Source of the DNA: an uncultured Bacteroidales bacterium
GTDB lineage: Bacteria > Bacteroidota > Bacteroidia > Bacteroidales > FEN-979
Direction: 5' to 3'
NCBI GenBank assembly: GCA_903828645.1
Contig: CAIKNA010000209.1
Span: 1-55,881, forward strand
Length of the DNA: 55,881 nucleotides
The notes beneath the pieces were generated by a model. It worked only from the letters and a program-made list of their open reading frames with translations, ran no database searches and was not told the origin of the DNA. Shown here one piece after another: positions 9,315-17,511 of this stretch. The position numbers were made by a program, and so were the translations under genes. Position 1 is the first letter of the stretch. The number at the start of each line of letters is the position of its first letter.

Positions 9315-10632
9315 TTTTACCATCGAGGATCACGGTTTCGGGATTTCCCCGGGTTTGAAAACCTTCGTAAATTTCGGAATCGCAGTTCTGCAGATGGTTC
9401 TTTCCTGAAATGGTTACTTTGCTGTAAGGGTCCCAGATTACAATATCGGCATCAAAACCCGGAAGGAGTTTCCCTTTCCGGTGACCCAGACCGAAGATTT
9501 CCGCCGGGCGCGTGGACACCAGGCTTACAAACTGGTTCATCGAAATCTTATCGGTAAGCACACCATAGGTATACAGCAAAGTCAACCGGTTCCCGATGCT
9601 TCCAGCCCCATTGGGGATTTTTGTAAAATCCTGAATTCCACGGTCTTTCTGTCCATAAAGGTTAAACGGACAATGGTCGGTAGCCACCACATCGAAGGTT
9701 CCTTCCGAAAGTCCTTCCCATAGCCGCTTTTGATCTTCCTTGCCCCTTAGCGGCGGAGAAACGATGTAAGGCATCACCTCCAGGTCATCAAGGCTGGCAT
9801 TGTAAACTGAATTATCGAGTAAAAGGTAGTGCGGGCATGTTTCGGCGAACACCCTGATTCCATCCTTTCTGGCAGCGGCAATTGCATCGGTGCCCGGCCC
9901 GGTGGAAGTGTGAACGATGTAAACCGGGCTATTTGTCCTGGCAGATAACTCTATCACCTTTTCAATAGCGCGGATTTCAGCATCTGGCGGATGGGATAGT
10001 GCATGATAGCAGGCCCTGGTTTTTCCATCTCTTAAAAAATCATGTTGCAGCCGGCTGATCATCTCCCCATCCTCGCAATGCACCATCGTCAAACCACCGG
10101 CCGGCCCTACAATTTGCATCAGCTCATGCAACTCCCGGTACCCGATTCCGATGGATTCACGATAGGCGAGATAGGCTTTGAACGAACAGATACCCTCAAT
10201 CTCAATACATGGAACGATTTCAGCTGCTATGGCCGGATTCCATTCGCTGATGCCCATGTGCAGCCCGCAACCAGTGACGCTTTCGATGGCTTCTCTCCTT
10301 CTTAACCGCAATGCTTCCAGGAGGGATTGCCCGCGCCGCGGGGTGACAAAATCCATAAAATAGGTCGTGCCCCCTGCAAGGGCTGTATGGCTTCCTGATT
10401 TGAAATCATCACAGGACTTTCCGGCCGGGGTGGGCAATGCCAGGTGAACATGCGGATCAAAACCGCCCGGGATGACATATTTCCCTGCGGCGTCAATGAT
10501 CCGGAATCCGGGGAACAAGGCATGATCAAGAATTCCACAAGCTGTTATTGTTCCGTTTGCAACTGCAAGGTCCTCTCTACGGCTTGTTTCAGCAGTGACA
10601 ATGGTTCCGTTGATGATAAGATAAGAGTTCAT
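9295..10632 (-). CDS. hyuA: HyuA-type hydantoinase/dihydropyrimidinase
   Basis: A 445-residue cyclic amidohydrolase. Metal ligands are readable as GFDPHVHL, the lysine expected to be carbamylated in FKAYLAY, and the histidines of TMVHCEDG and VYIVHTSTG, with the aspartate in VVATDHCPF. It should hydrolyse a hydantoin- or dihydropyrimidine-like ring amide; in purine-degrading anaerobes HyuA is one of the ring-opening enzymes. The open frame extends 42 residues upstream into ssnA, but the ATG at 10632 gives MNSYLIINGTIV, the usual amidohydrolase start, and leaves a 37-base gap after ssnA, so it was chosen. It is the last gene of the minus-strand operon that begins with ygfK. Confidence 0.87.
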   Translation of the reverse strand: MNSYLIINGTIVTAETSRREDLAVANGTITACGILDHALFPGFRIIDAAGKYVIPGGFDPHVHLALPTPAGKSCDDFKSGSHTALAGGTTYFMDFVTPRRGQSLLEALRLRRREAIESVTGCGLHMGISEWNPAIAAEIVPCIEIEGICSFKAYLAYRESIGIGYRELHELMQIVGPAGGLTMVHCEDGEMISRLQHDFLRDGKTRACYHALSHPPDAEIRAIEKVIELSARTNSPVYIVHTSTGPGTDAIAAARKDGIRVFAETCPHYLLLDNSVYNASLDDLEVMPYIVSPPLRGKEDQKRLWEGLSEGTFDVVATDHCPFNLYGQKDRGIQDFTKIPNGAGSIGNRLTLLYTYGVLTDKISMNQFVSLVSTRPAEIFGLGHRKGKLLPGFDADIVIWDPYSKVTISGKNHLQNCDSEIYEGFQTRGNPETVILDGKIVNLQS

Positions 10633-10669
10633 GAAAAAGGCATAAAAAAATGATGTATTCAAGGCTGGT

Positions 10670-11932
10670 TCAGAGAAGTGCCCAAAGTCTTTTTGCCTGG
10701 ATAAGGGATTCTTTGTTAATTGCTTTTTCATCAACAGAAAGCAGGTTCCCGTTCTCAAGGATAAGCCTGCCCTGTGCGATCACATGCACTACATGCCGAG
10801 ATTCGATTCCGAAGAGAAAGTGCCCGTGGAAATTCGCAGAAGTCAATGGTGTTGGCGAATCGTAATCAAGAACCACCAGGTTGTTCTCCCCGTCACCACT
10901 GAACCGGTTTGATTCAAGATACCTGTGAACATTCCGAAAACGCCGGTAAGTGCCGGCGTAGTCGATCGAATCATAATTATGCCCGGCAAAGAAAGCAGCC
11001 TTGGCGCTGCGCAGCATATCGCTGTGCATGCCATCGGTACCGAGCATGATCCTTTGCCCAAGGCCATTTGAATTAAAAAATCCGACGGAATTGTTCATGT
11101 TGCTCTCCATGTTCTGGACCACCCAGGCCGGAGAGCCTCCAACCAGGCCTCTTTCGTGTTCATCGAGATGAAGGCAGTGTGCCAGGATGGATTTTGGAAA
11201 TTGTAAAACCCCCGCATCCAACAACCGTTCGATAACTCTCCGATGATACTGTTCCACACAATGTTCCTCGTCAGTTATGTCTTCGGCAACATGAACATGA
11301 ATGCCCGAATTTGTGTGCAGCGCCAGCTGAACCGCCTTTTTCAGGGTTTCATTGCCAACAGTGAAGGAGGCGTGCAAACCAACAAGGCCCGGCCTGTTTG
11401 AAAAATAATCAGCCGTTTCGGCCAATCCCTTTCCGGCAATGTCAATGCCATCCCTGTCAGAAATTTCATAACAAAGCAAGTGCCCGACCCCAACCTCATC
11501 GAAAGCCCGGGCGATCGTTTCGAGGCTGCCTTCAACCGCAAAGGGAGAAGCATGATGGTCTATTACGAACGTGACGCCGTTTTTAGCGCAGGCCATTGCG
11601 GTTACGAGCGCGCTCGACCGGATCATCTCAAGGTCAAGTGCCCTGTCAAGGTTCCACCAGACATACCGGAGGATCTCCCGGAAATTTTCAGGATTCTTTT
11701 TTGGTGCAGGCATCCCCCGGGCCAGTGCGGAATAGACATGGTGATGCCCATTGGCGAAGGACCGTGTGATGAATTTGCCGCTGCAATCGATCGTCCGGGT
11801 TTCTCCGGGAAGGTCATCTTTCCAGGAAGTAAATCGCACAAGGCCATCCGGTCCCTCATCCACAAGGATATCGGTTTGTTTAAATTCCAGTGTTTGCCAG
11901 TCGATCCAGGTGCCGTTTTTCAGTAAAATCAT
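10670..11932 (-). CDS. ssnA: SsnA, amidohydrolase of the selenium-linked purine locus
   Basis: A 420-residue metal-dependent amidohydrolase of the deaminase/chlorohydrolase branch. Metal-binding motifs are FANGHHHVYSALARG (about residues 58-72), HVHVAED, the histidine in LAHCLHLDEHE, and LGTDGMHSD. The family (SsnA, named from an E. coli stationary-phase gene) is encoded with YgfK and molybdenum hydroxylases and belongs to the gene set needed for anaerobic uric-acid use. The exact substrate is not fixed by sequence; an aminated or ring-opened purine product is likely. Its start overlaps the stop of the upstream hydroxylase gene by four bases (ATGA), a sign of tight translational coupling. Confidence 0.88.
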   Translation of the reverse strand: MILLKNGTWIDWQTLEFKQTDILVDEGPDGLVRFTSWKDDLPGETRTIDCSGKFITRSFANGHHHVYSALARGMPAPKKNPENFREILRYVWWNLDRALDLEMIRSSALVTAMACAKNGVTFVIDHHASPFAVEGSLETIARAFDEVGVGHLLCYEISDRDGIDIAGKGLAETADYFSNRPGLVGLHASFTVGNETLKKAVQLALHTNSGIHVHVAEDITDEEHCVEQYHRRVIERLLDAGVLQFPKSILAHCLHLDEHERGLVGGSPAWVVQNMESNMNNSVGFFNSNGLGQRIMLGTDGMHSDMLRSAKAAFFAGHNYDSIDYAGTYRRFRNVHRYLESNRFSGDGENNLVVLDYDSPTPLTSANFHGHFLFGIESRHVVHVIAQGRLILENGNLLSVDEKAINKESLIQAKRLWALL

Positions 11933-14565
11933 ACTTTTTTTCTTTTCATGGGTAACTGTTTTCTCCTTACTCCGTCGTATTGGTACAATGCATTGGCCAC
12001 TGCAGCTGCGGTCGGAACCAGCCCGATCTCGCCGATCCCTTTGGCTCCGTAAGGGCCAACCGGGTCTGCTTCTTCGACACCAATCACAACGATTTCAGGG
12101 GTTTGCATGGAATTCAGCACCCCGCAATCCGACAATTTCGCACTTACCAGCCGGCTCTCCTTCATTGGCAGCTCTTCGGTAAGGGCATATCCAAGTCCCA
12201 TGTGAACGGCTCCCTGTATCTGCCCTTCAAAAAGCATGGGATTCATGATTTTGCCGGCATCATGGGCTGCATATACTTTTTCTATTTCTCCTGTTTCATC
12301 CAGCACGACAAGCTGGGCAGCATACCCGTAAGAATAGTGTGTGATGATCTTCTCCACATCGGCGCCGGGTTTGGTGGTCCAGTCGCAGTAGTATTTCCCG
12401 GGATAAGTGTTCCCGGTGAGATGAAGGAGGGCCTGCTGCAACATTTTATCCTGCAAGCCAGGACAACCCGCGGCAAACAGGTCCAGGTCGTTCCGGAGGG
12501 CAACAGCCGCATCGATGATGGCATTTCCAAGCAGGGCTGTTGCCCGTGAAGAGGTGGTCATGCCGGTTGGCAAACCTGCATTGGTATCCACCACCACATC
12601 GATCAGGGAGGGGTCGATGCCGGTCTCCTGGTGCAGGGTTTGTATGGCCATGTTTTGCACCCCCTGCCCCATTTCGGTCCAGCCATGCTCAATGAGAATT
12701 CGTCCTGAAGCCAGGACGCTGATCTTTACATCACAGAAATCTGTCATCCCGTTCCCCACCCCCGAATTTTTGATTCCGCATGCAAGGCCGGCATATTTTG
12801 CCGCATAGAAGTGTTCTTTCAGCGCCAGCAGACAGGCCCTGATACCAACTCCTTCACCGAGGATCTGACCTGTGGCAGTCATTTTCCCGGGATGCAGGGC
12901 ATTGTCGTACCGGAATTTCCAGCGGTCGAATCCTCCCTGTAAGCATAACCCGTCGATACAGCCTTCAAGGGCAAAAGCAACCTGGTTGGCTCCAAATCCG
13001 CGCATGGCTCCGGAAGGAATGTTGTTGGTATAAACCGTCAGCGATTCAATATCCACCGAGGGAAGATGGTATCCGCCACTGGCATGGCCTGCCACCCGTT
13101 CCATCACCTTGGCGCCAACCGAAGCATACGCGCCCGTATCCCCGATGGCTCTCAACCGAAGCGCGGTCAGCATCCCGTCTTTATCACAACCCAGCGCAAT
13201 ATCCATCCACACCGGGTGCCGTTTGGGATGCATCATGATCGACTCTTCTCTTGACAGATGCAATTTCACAGGTTGTTTCATGAGAAAAGCAAACAAAGCA
13301 ACATGCCCCTGTACGGTCATGTCCTCACGTCCGCCAAATCCTCCTCCGCATGGCACGAGCGTCACCCTGACATGCTCATCGTCCACTCCAAGCAGGGAGG
13401 CTACCTGCCGCTGATCTACATAAATGCCTTGTCCCTGGCTGTAAAGATGAATTCCACAACCTTCAGGAAGCGCCAAAGCTGCTTCAGTTTCCAGGAAGGC
13501 ATGCTCGATGCGCTGGGTCTCATAAATCCCGGAGGTCCGGAATGGTGATTGCTCCAGGGTCGGTGCAGCAGGATCGGCCCTGCGGACGATGCATTTTTCA
13601 AGAAGGTTAGGCTTTCCCGGATGCACCTGCGGCGCTCCGGGCGCCAGGGCCAGCTGTGCAGTTGAAACAGGGTCAAGCACCTCGTATTCCACGCGGATCA
13701 GTCGTGCAGCCTTGCGGGCGGTATCTTCATCAATGGCGACAACCCCTGCAACAACATCGCCGATATATCTTGTTATTTCTCCCGGTGAGATCATCAATGG
13801 CCAGTCGCTGATGATGAGCCCCGTAAACCGTTCACCGGGAATATCGGAAGCAGTGAATACCCTGATCACACCCTCGGTTTGCGTGGCTGCCGAAGTGTCA
13901 ATTGAAATGACACGGGCCCGGGGATGATCGCTGAATCTCAATGCGCTGAACAAAAGGCCTTCGACCTTCATATCATTAACAAACAGCCTCTTACCGATGG
14001 CTGTTTCGTAAGCTTCATATTTTTCAAGGGATTTTCCTATTCCGGACGGCAAACCGGCCGTATTGCCGGTGGCGGTTGTTTGGTGTGTACTTTCCCGATT
14101 AGGTGTTTCGTGAAGATTTTTCGATGCGGCTTCGATGGCATCAATGATTTTTACATAGCCGGTACACCGACAAAGGTTCAAAACGATGGCTTTTTTGATC
14201 TGTTCCCGGTCGGGATAGGGGTTTTCGGAAAAGAGGACTTTGGTTCGCATGATCAGCCCGGGGGTGCAGAATCCGCACTGTACGGCGCCTTTTTCCACGT
14301 AGGCCCTTGCGATCACCTCGCGGACCTCGTCCGGGATACCCTCCATGGTGATGACCCTGGCCCCTGCAAGGAACTTCATTTTCCGGGTGCACGACAATCG
14401 CGCCTTCCCGTCGATTTCAACCATGCAGGCGCCGCATGAGGCCTGTCCCGAACAGCCGTCCTTCACGGAGGTTATCCCCGCTATCTCCCGCAGGTATTGC
14501 AGCAACGTGCGGTTTTCATCACCTGCATATTCGATTTTCCGGTGGTTCAGGTAAAAAGTGATCAT
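11929..14565 (-). CDS. Fused 2Fe-2S/molybdenum hydroxylase, XdhD-like (selenium-dependent xanthine dehydrogenase family)
   Basis: An 878-residue fusion. The N-terminal plant-ferredoxin [2Fe-2S] domain has Cys38, 44, 47 and 59. The second [2Fe-2S] domain has Cys97, 100, 132 and 134 (QCGFCTPG and CRCTGY). From about residue 175 the molybdopterin-binding halves follow: QGQGIYVDQRQVASLLG, CGGGFGGREDM, GAMRGFGANQVAFALEG, GWTEMGQGVQNMAIQT, and the catalytic-glutamate region GAKGIGEIGLVPTAAA. There is no FAD domain and no separate FAD-subunit gene nearby, so electrons probably pass to or from YgfK. Family name and context suggest xanthine/urate interconversion or a related purine hydroxylation. Selenium would be a labile, non-selenocysteine ligand and cannot be seen in DNA. 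It overlaps ssnA by four bases. Confidence 0.85.
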   Translation of the reverse strand: MITFYLNHRKIEYAGDENRTLLQYLREIAGITSVKDGCSGQASCGACMVEIDGKARLSCTRKMKFLAGARVITMEGIPDEVREVIARAYVEKGAVQCGFCTPGLIMRTKVLFSENPYPDREQIKKAIVLNLCRCTGYVKIIDAIEAASKNLHETPNRESTHQTTATGNTAGLPSGIGKSLEKYEAYETAIGKRLFVNDMKVEGLLFSALRFSDHPRARVISIDTSAATQTEGVIRVFTASDIPGERFTGLIISDWPLMISPGEITRYIGDVVAGVVAIDEDTARKAARLIRVEYEVLDPVSTAQLALAPGAPQVHPGKPNLLEKCIVRRADPAAPTLEQSPFRTSGIYETQRIEHAFLETEAALALPEGCGIHLYSQGQGIYVDQRQVASLLGVDDEHVRVTLVPCGGGFGGREDMTVQGHVALFAFLMKQPVKLHLSREESIMMHPKRHPVWMDIALGCDKDGMLTALRLRAIGDTGAYASVGAKVMERVAGHASGGYHLPSVDIESLTVYTNNIPSGAMRGFGANQVAFALEGCIDGLCLQGGFDRWKFRYDNALHPGKMTATGQILGEGVGIRACLLALKEHFYAAKYAGLACGIKNSGVGNGMTDFCDVKISVLASGRILIEHGWTEMGQGVQNMAIQTLHQETGIDPSLIDVVVDTNAGLPTGMTTSSRATALLGNAIIDAAVALRNDLDLFAAGCPGLQDKMLQQALLHLTGNTYPGKYYCDWTTKPGADVEKIITHYSYGYAAQLVVLDETGEIEKVYAAHDAGKIMNPMLFEGQIQGAVHMGLGYALTEELPMKESRLVSAKLSDCGVLNSMQTPEIVVIGVEEADPVGPYGAKGIGEIGLVPTAAAVANALYQYDGVRRKQLPMKRKKV

Positions 14566-14572
14566 ATTACAA

Positions 14573-15901
14573 TTAGATAGAAAAGTGTTTTTTAATGTAT
14601 GTCTCCACCGAATCCAGATCAGGTTCCATGGGATTTGGGATTTGAATGGAAGATTGAACTGCCGACAAATCTTTCAGCCCGCTCCCAGTGAGCAGTACCA
14701 CGTTTTTTGACCCGGCAGGAATCAACCCCTGGCCGCGATATTTCAGCATGCCGGCACAGGCAGCAACGGCAGCAGGTTCTGCGAATAACCCGGTAGCACG
14801 CGAAAGTTTCAACGAAGCGTTGAGTATTTCCTGGTCCGATACCAAAACCGACTCCCCGTGATATTCATTCATGCAGGCAGCTGTCAGATGGAAACATCGC
14901 GGTACATCCACCGAAATGGAATCGGCAATGGTCCTGGAAGGTCTGGCGACAAATTTTTTGCTGCGCAGGTTGTTGATGAGGTTGCTGCTGCCTTCTGCCT
15001 GTACTGCCACTAAAACAGGCATCCGGCTTATGATCCCGAGCTTAAGCAGGTCTTCAAAACCTTTGCAGACACCGGAGTAGATGACTCCATCCCCAACAGG
15101 GATAAAGATCCTGTCGGGAACCTGGTGGTTCAACTGACTGAAAAGTTCAAAAGAGACAGTCTTCTTTCCCTCGATGGTCAAAGGGTTGTACGCCGTATTT
15201 CGGTTGTAGAATCCATATTTTTTCGAAATCTGAACGCTGAGTTCAAACGCATCGTCATAAGTGCCTTTCACAGGCACCAGGACCGCACCATACATCAGGA
15301 TTTGGGTAAGTTTGGCCAGGGGGGCTGCGGCAGGCACCACGATCATAGCGCGCTGCCCCTGTGAAGCACATATTCCTGCAAGGGATGATCCCGCATTGCC
15401 TGTGGAGGCTGCGACCAGGGTTGAAATTCCATTTTCGCGGGCCCATGCAGATACCAGTGCCGAGGCACGGTCTTTGAATGAAAATGTAGGATTTTGCGAA
15501 TCATCCTTGAAAAACAGCTCAAAATCATCGTTTTCTGAACCAACCTCAACCATCCCTCCCTTCTGCCCTTCTGAACTTCCGTCAGTACCCGGGTTAACTC
15601 GTCCTCCTGTCCACTTGTTCCCCTGGTACAAGGGTGTCTCCCCGATATGCAGCCACGGCCATGAGTTCATCCCCCCGATAGGCAGCAACGGAAGGAAATG
15701 ATCCCGCTCCAGCATGTCAAACAGCAAACCGGGGGGGGCCAGCGCTTTGATCCGTTCGTACGGATAAACGGTTTTCAACACCCCCCTGGGCGGCTGCCCG
15801 GGTTTGTTCAAGGCTTCGCACACCGGGCACAGGTAGACGACCTTATCCCCGGGATATTCTAGGTGGCAGTCGACACACTCGAAATGATACTTCACTGGCA
15901 T
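14573..15901 (-). CDS. Threonine-synthase-like PLP enzyme with N-terminal zinc ribbon
   Basis: A 442-residue fold-type-II PLP enzyme. Residues 9-28 form a zinc ribbon (C9-x2-C12, C25-x2-C28). The Schiff-base lysine is K143 in PTFSFKDRASA. AASTGNAGSS follows, and the phosphate-binding glycine loop is LLTGSGLKD near the C-terminus. Overall it resembles threonine synthase, but no threonine-pathway genes are nearby and it lies between the Mo-hydroxylase (7-base gap) and a second PLP enzyme. A hydrophilic Gly/Ser/Glu-rich insert at about 98-127 separates the first substrate loop from the lysine. It may be a beta-eliminating lyase acting on diaminopropionate or a related amino acid, standing in for YgeX; that is inference. 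A housekeeping threonine synthase is the alternative. Confidence 0.8.
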   Translation of the reverse strand: MPVKYHFECVDCHLEYPGDKVVYLCPVCEALNKPGQPPRGVLKTVYPYERIKALAPPGLLFDMLERDHFLPLLPIGGMNSWPWLHIGETPLYQGNKWTGGRVNPGTDGSSEGQKGGMVEVGSENDDFELFFKDDSQNPTFSFKDRASALVSAWARENGISTLVAASTGNAGSSLAGICASQGQRAMIVVPAAAPLAKLTQILMYGAVLVPVKGTYDDAFELSVQISKKYGFYNRNTAYNPLTIEGKKTVSFELFSQLNHQVPDRIFIPVGDGVIYSGVCKGFEDLLKLGIISRMPVLVAVQAEGSSNLINNLRSKKFVARPSRTIADSISVDVPRCFHLTAACMNEYHGESVLVSDQEILNASLKLSRATGLFAEPAAVAACAGMLKYRGQGLIPAGSKNVVLLTGSGLKDLSAVQSSIQIPNPMEPDLDSVETYIKKHFSI

Positions 15902-15930
15902 GGTTTTTTACTCTATTGATGCTGCTTTCC

Positions 15931-15994
15931 AGTCACGGGGCTGAAGCCCGGTGTTAAGCTGCTGCTAAGTCATGGGGCTGAAGCCCCATGTTAG
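15931..15994. repeat. REP-like doublet of two palindromes
   Basis: Two near-identical 20-base palindromes lie in the same orientation: 15934-15953 (CACGGGGCTGAAGCCCGGTG, one mismatch) and 15971-15990 (CATGGGGCTGAAGCCCCATG, perfect 9-base arms, GA loop). Both are preceded by AGT and followed by TTA, with 17 bases between. The second begins one base after the stop of the upstream PLP gene. Neither is followed by a T-run on the transcribed strand, so they are not classical terminators. They look like a REP/BIME-type element that may protect or process the operon mRNA. Confidence 0.7.
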
Positions 15995-17463
15995 ACCAGG
16001 AGTCCGGTCCGCTCATTGAATTCATTGATCAGTTCATCCCAGCGAGCAGGCTGGCTGAAAATCTGAGGCCAGATGCGGCGATCGTCCCACAGCTGCCGGA
16101 GGTCCTCCACATCCTTTCCCTGCTGTTCGATCCAGGTAAAGTATTTCAGGTTATGGATGGCTTTCCGGTCGTTGTAACCGAGCTCCTTCATGGTTGAAGG
16201 AGCAGTTCCCAGCATGCACTTCTCATGATCCCGCGCCGCCTGCAGCAGCGAATAGGAGCCACGTTCAGCAGTGAGTTCCTCCAGTCGGGAACCATACATT
16301 TCTGCCGAATCGGTCGCAATGGTCACCATCACATCTTCGCCGGTAAATTCGAAATGCTTTGCGGTCTTGATGGCTGACAGGATATTTCCGATACCGGAAA
16401 TTCCAATAGTATCGAGCATAGAGACCAGCTCCTTGTCCACACCATTTGCAGCCAGGTATTCCTGTCCCTCTTTTTCATTGAAAAGGCGCAGCAGCCGCAT
16501 GCAGTCTTCATCATCGATGGCAGTAACCACGTCGGTATTACGTACATTATGTATCCAGGGAACATGTTTATCGCCGATTCCCTCGATCCGGTGGCCGCCG
16601 AAGCCGTTCTGCAACAGCGTAGGGCATTGCAACGCCTCCGATGCGACCACCTTCATATGCGGAAATTTTGTACGCAGGTAATCGCCTGCTGCAATGGTTC
16701 CGGCCGACCCTGTTGCTGAAATATAGGCTGCAAGGTGAGCATCCTTCCCGGCAACCATCCGGTAAGCCTCCTCAATCGCATTCCCCGTAACTTCATAATG
16801 CCAGCAGGAATTCCCAAACTCTTCAAACTGGTTGAAGATCATACAATCCTTCCGGGTACGCTTTATTTCCCAGCATTTGTCGTAAATCTCCTTCACATTC
16901 GACTCGCAACCCGGGGTGGCAATCACTTCGGCGCCGATCTCCCTGAGCCATGCAAACCGCTCTCGGCTCATCTCCTCAGGAAGAATAGCCACCGCCGTGA
17001 CATCCATGAGGTATGAATCGAAGGCACCCCCCCGGCAGTAATTCCCGGTTGATGGCCACACTGCCTTATGATAGGTTGGATCAAAGCCGCCGGTGATGAT
17101 TCGCGGGGCCAGGCAACCATAAGCAGCACCAACCTTGTGTGCCCCGGTCGGAAACCACTTGCCGAGCATCACGATAATGGGGGTGTCGATCCCTGTCAGC
17201 GACCTGGGCAATACAATGAAATTGGGTGCTCCAAACAAGCCCCCGGATGCCTTTGGCTCATTTTTCCAGGTTATCCTGAACAGGTTCAGGGGATGGAGAT
17301 CCCACAGGCCAATGTTTTTCAATTTATCCTTGATACGCCCCGGAATCAAATCTGGGTTTTGCATCTGCGCGAAGGTAGGAAGGATAATGCCCTTTTCACG
17401 GTAATGGCCGATTGCCTTTTCCAAAACTTTCTCATCAACAACATTCCTGGTAATTGGTATCAT
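15991..17463 (-). CDS. PLP-dependent fold-type-II enzyme (cysteine-synthase-like family) of the purine locus
   Basis: A 490-residue PLP enzyme larger than ordinary cysteine synthase. The Schiff-base lysine is probably K110 in WFPTGAHKVGAAYG. VWPSTGNYCRGGAFDSYLM gives the Asn/Ser cofactor loop, and SATGSAGTIAAGDYL (about 255) is the glycine phosphate-binding loop. The C-terminal part is helical and family-specific. Proteins of this type occur beside ygeY/ygeW/ygfK in other anaerobes as far as I recall, annotated only as 'PLP-dependent protein beta subunit'. It follows ygfK by 48 bases. A lyase or deaminase step on an amino acid derived from purine is plausible. It lacks the DESKRFGLNAFK-type motif of the classical diaminopropionate ammonia-lyase YgeX, so it is not a simple orthologue. 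Confidence 0.8.
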   Translation of the reverse strand: MIPITRNVVDEKVLEKAIGHYREKGIILPTFAQMQNPDLIPGRIKDKLKNIGLWDLHPLNLFRITWKNEPKASGGLFGAPNFIVLPRSLTGIDTPIIVMLGKWFPTGAHKVGAAYGCLAPRIITGGFDPTYHKAVWPSTGNYCRGGAFDSYLMDVTAVAILPEEMSRERFAWLREIGAEVIATPGCESNVKEIYDKCWEIKRTRKDCMIFNQFEEFGNSCWHYEVTGNAIEEAYRMVAGKDAHLAAYISATGSAGTIAAGDYLRTKFPHMKVVASEALQCPTLLQNGFGGHRIEGIGDKHVPWIHNVRNTDVVTAIDDEDCMRLLRLFNEKEGQEYLAANGVDKELVSMLDTIGISGIGNILSAIKTAKHFEFTGEDVMVTIATDSAEMYGSRLEELTAERGSYSLLQAARDHEKCMLGTAPSTMKELGYNDRKAIHNLKYFTWIEQQGKDVEDLRQLWDDRRIWPQIFSQPARWDELINEFNERTGLLV

Positions 17464-17511
17464 TATTTTTAATTTTTAGTTTTTCATTCGTCACTTCTTA
17501 ATTTTCACCGT

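Noticed and set aside
9295-10758. Extended hyuA start at 10758
   Set aside because: The extra 42 residues overlap ssnA coding sequence and do not resemble an amidohydrolase N-terminus; ATG at 10632 fits.
11929-14565. Carbon monoxide dehydrogenase or aldehyde oxidoreductase
   Set aside because: The fused Fe-S/Mo layout without FAD and the ssnA/ygfK/ygeW neighbours fit the XdhD-like purine family better; an aldehyde oxidoreductase cannot be fully excluded from sequence alone.
15931-15994. Rho-independent terminators between the PLP genes
   Set aside because: Both hairpins are strong but neither is followed by a T-run on the minus strand, and downstream genes of the same operon continue.
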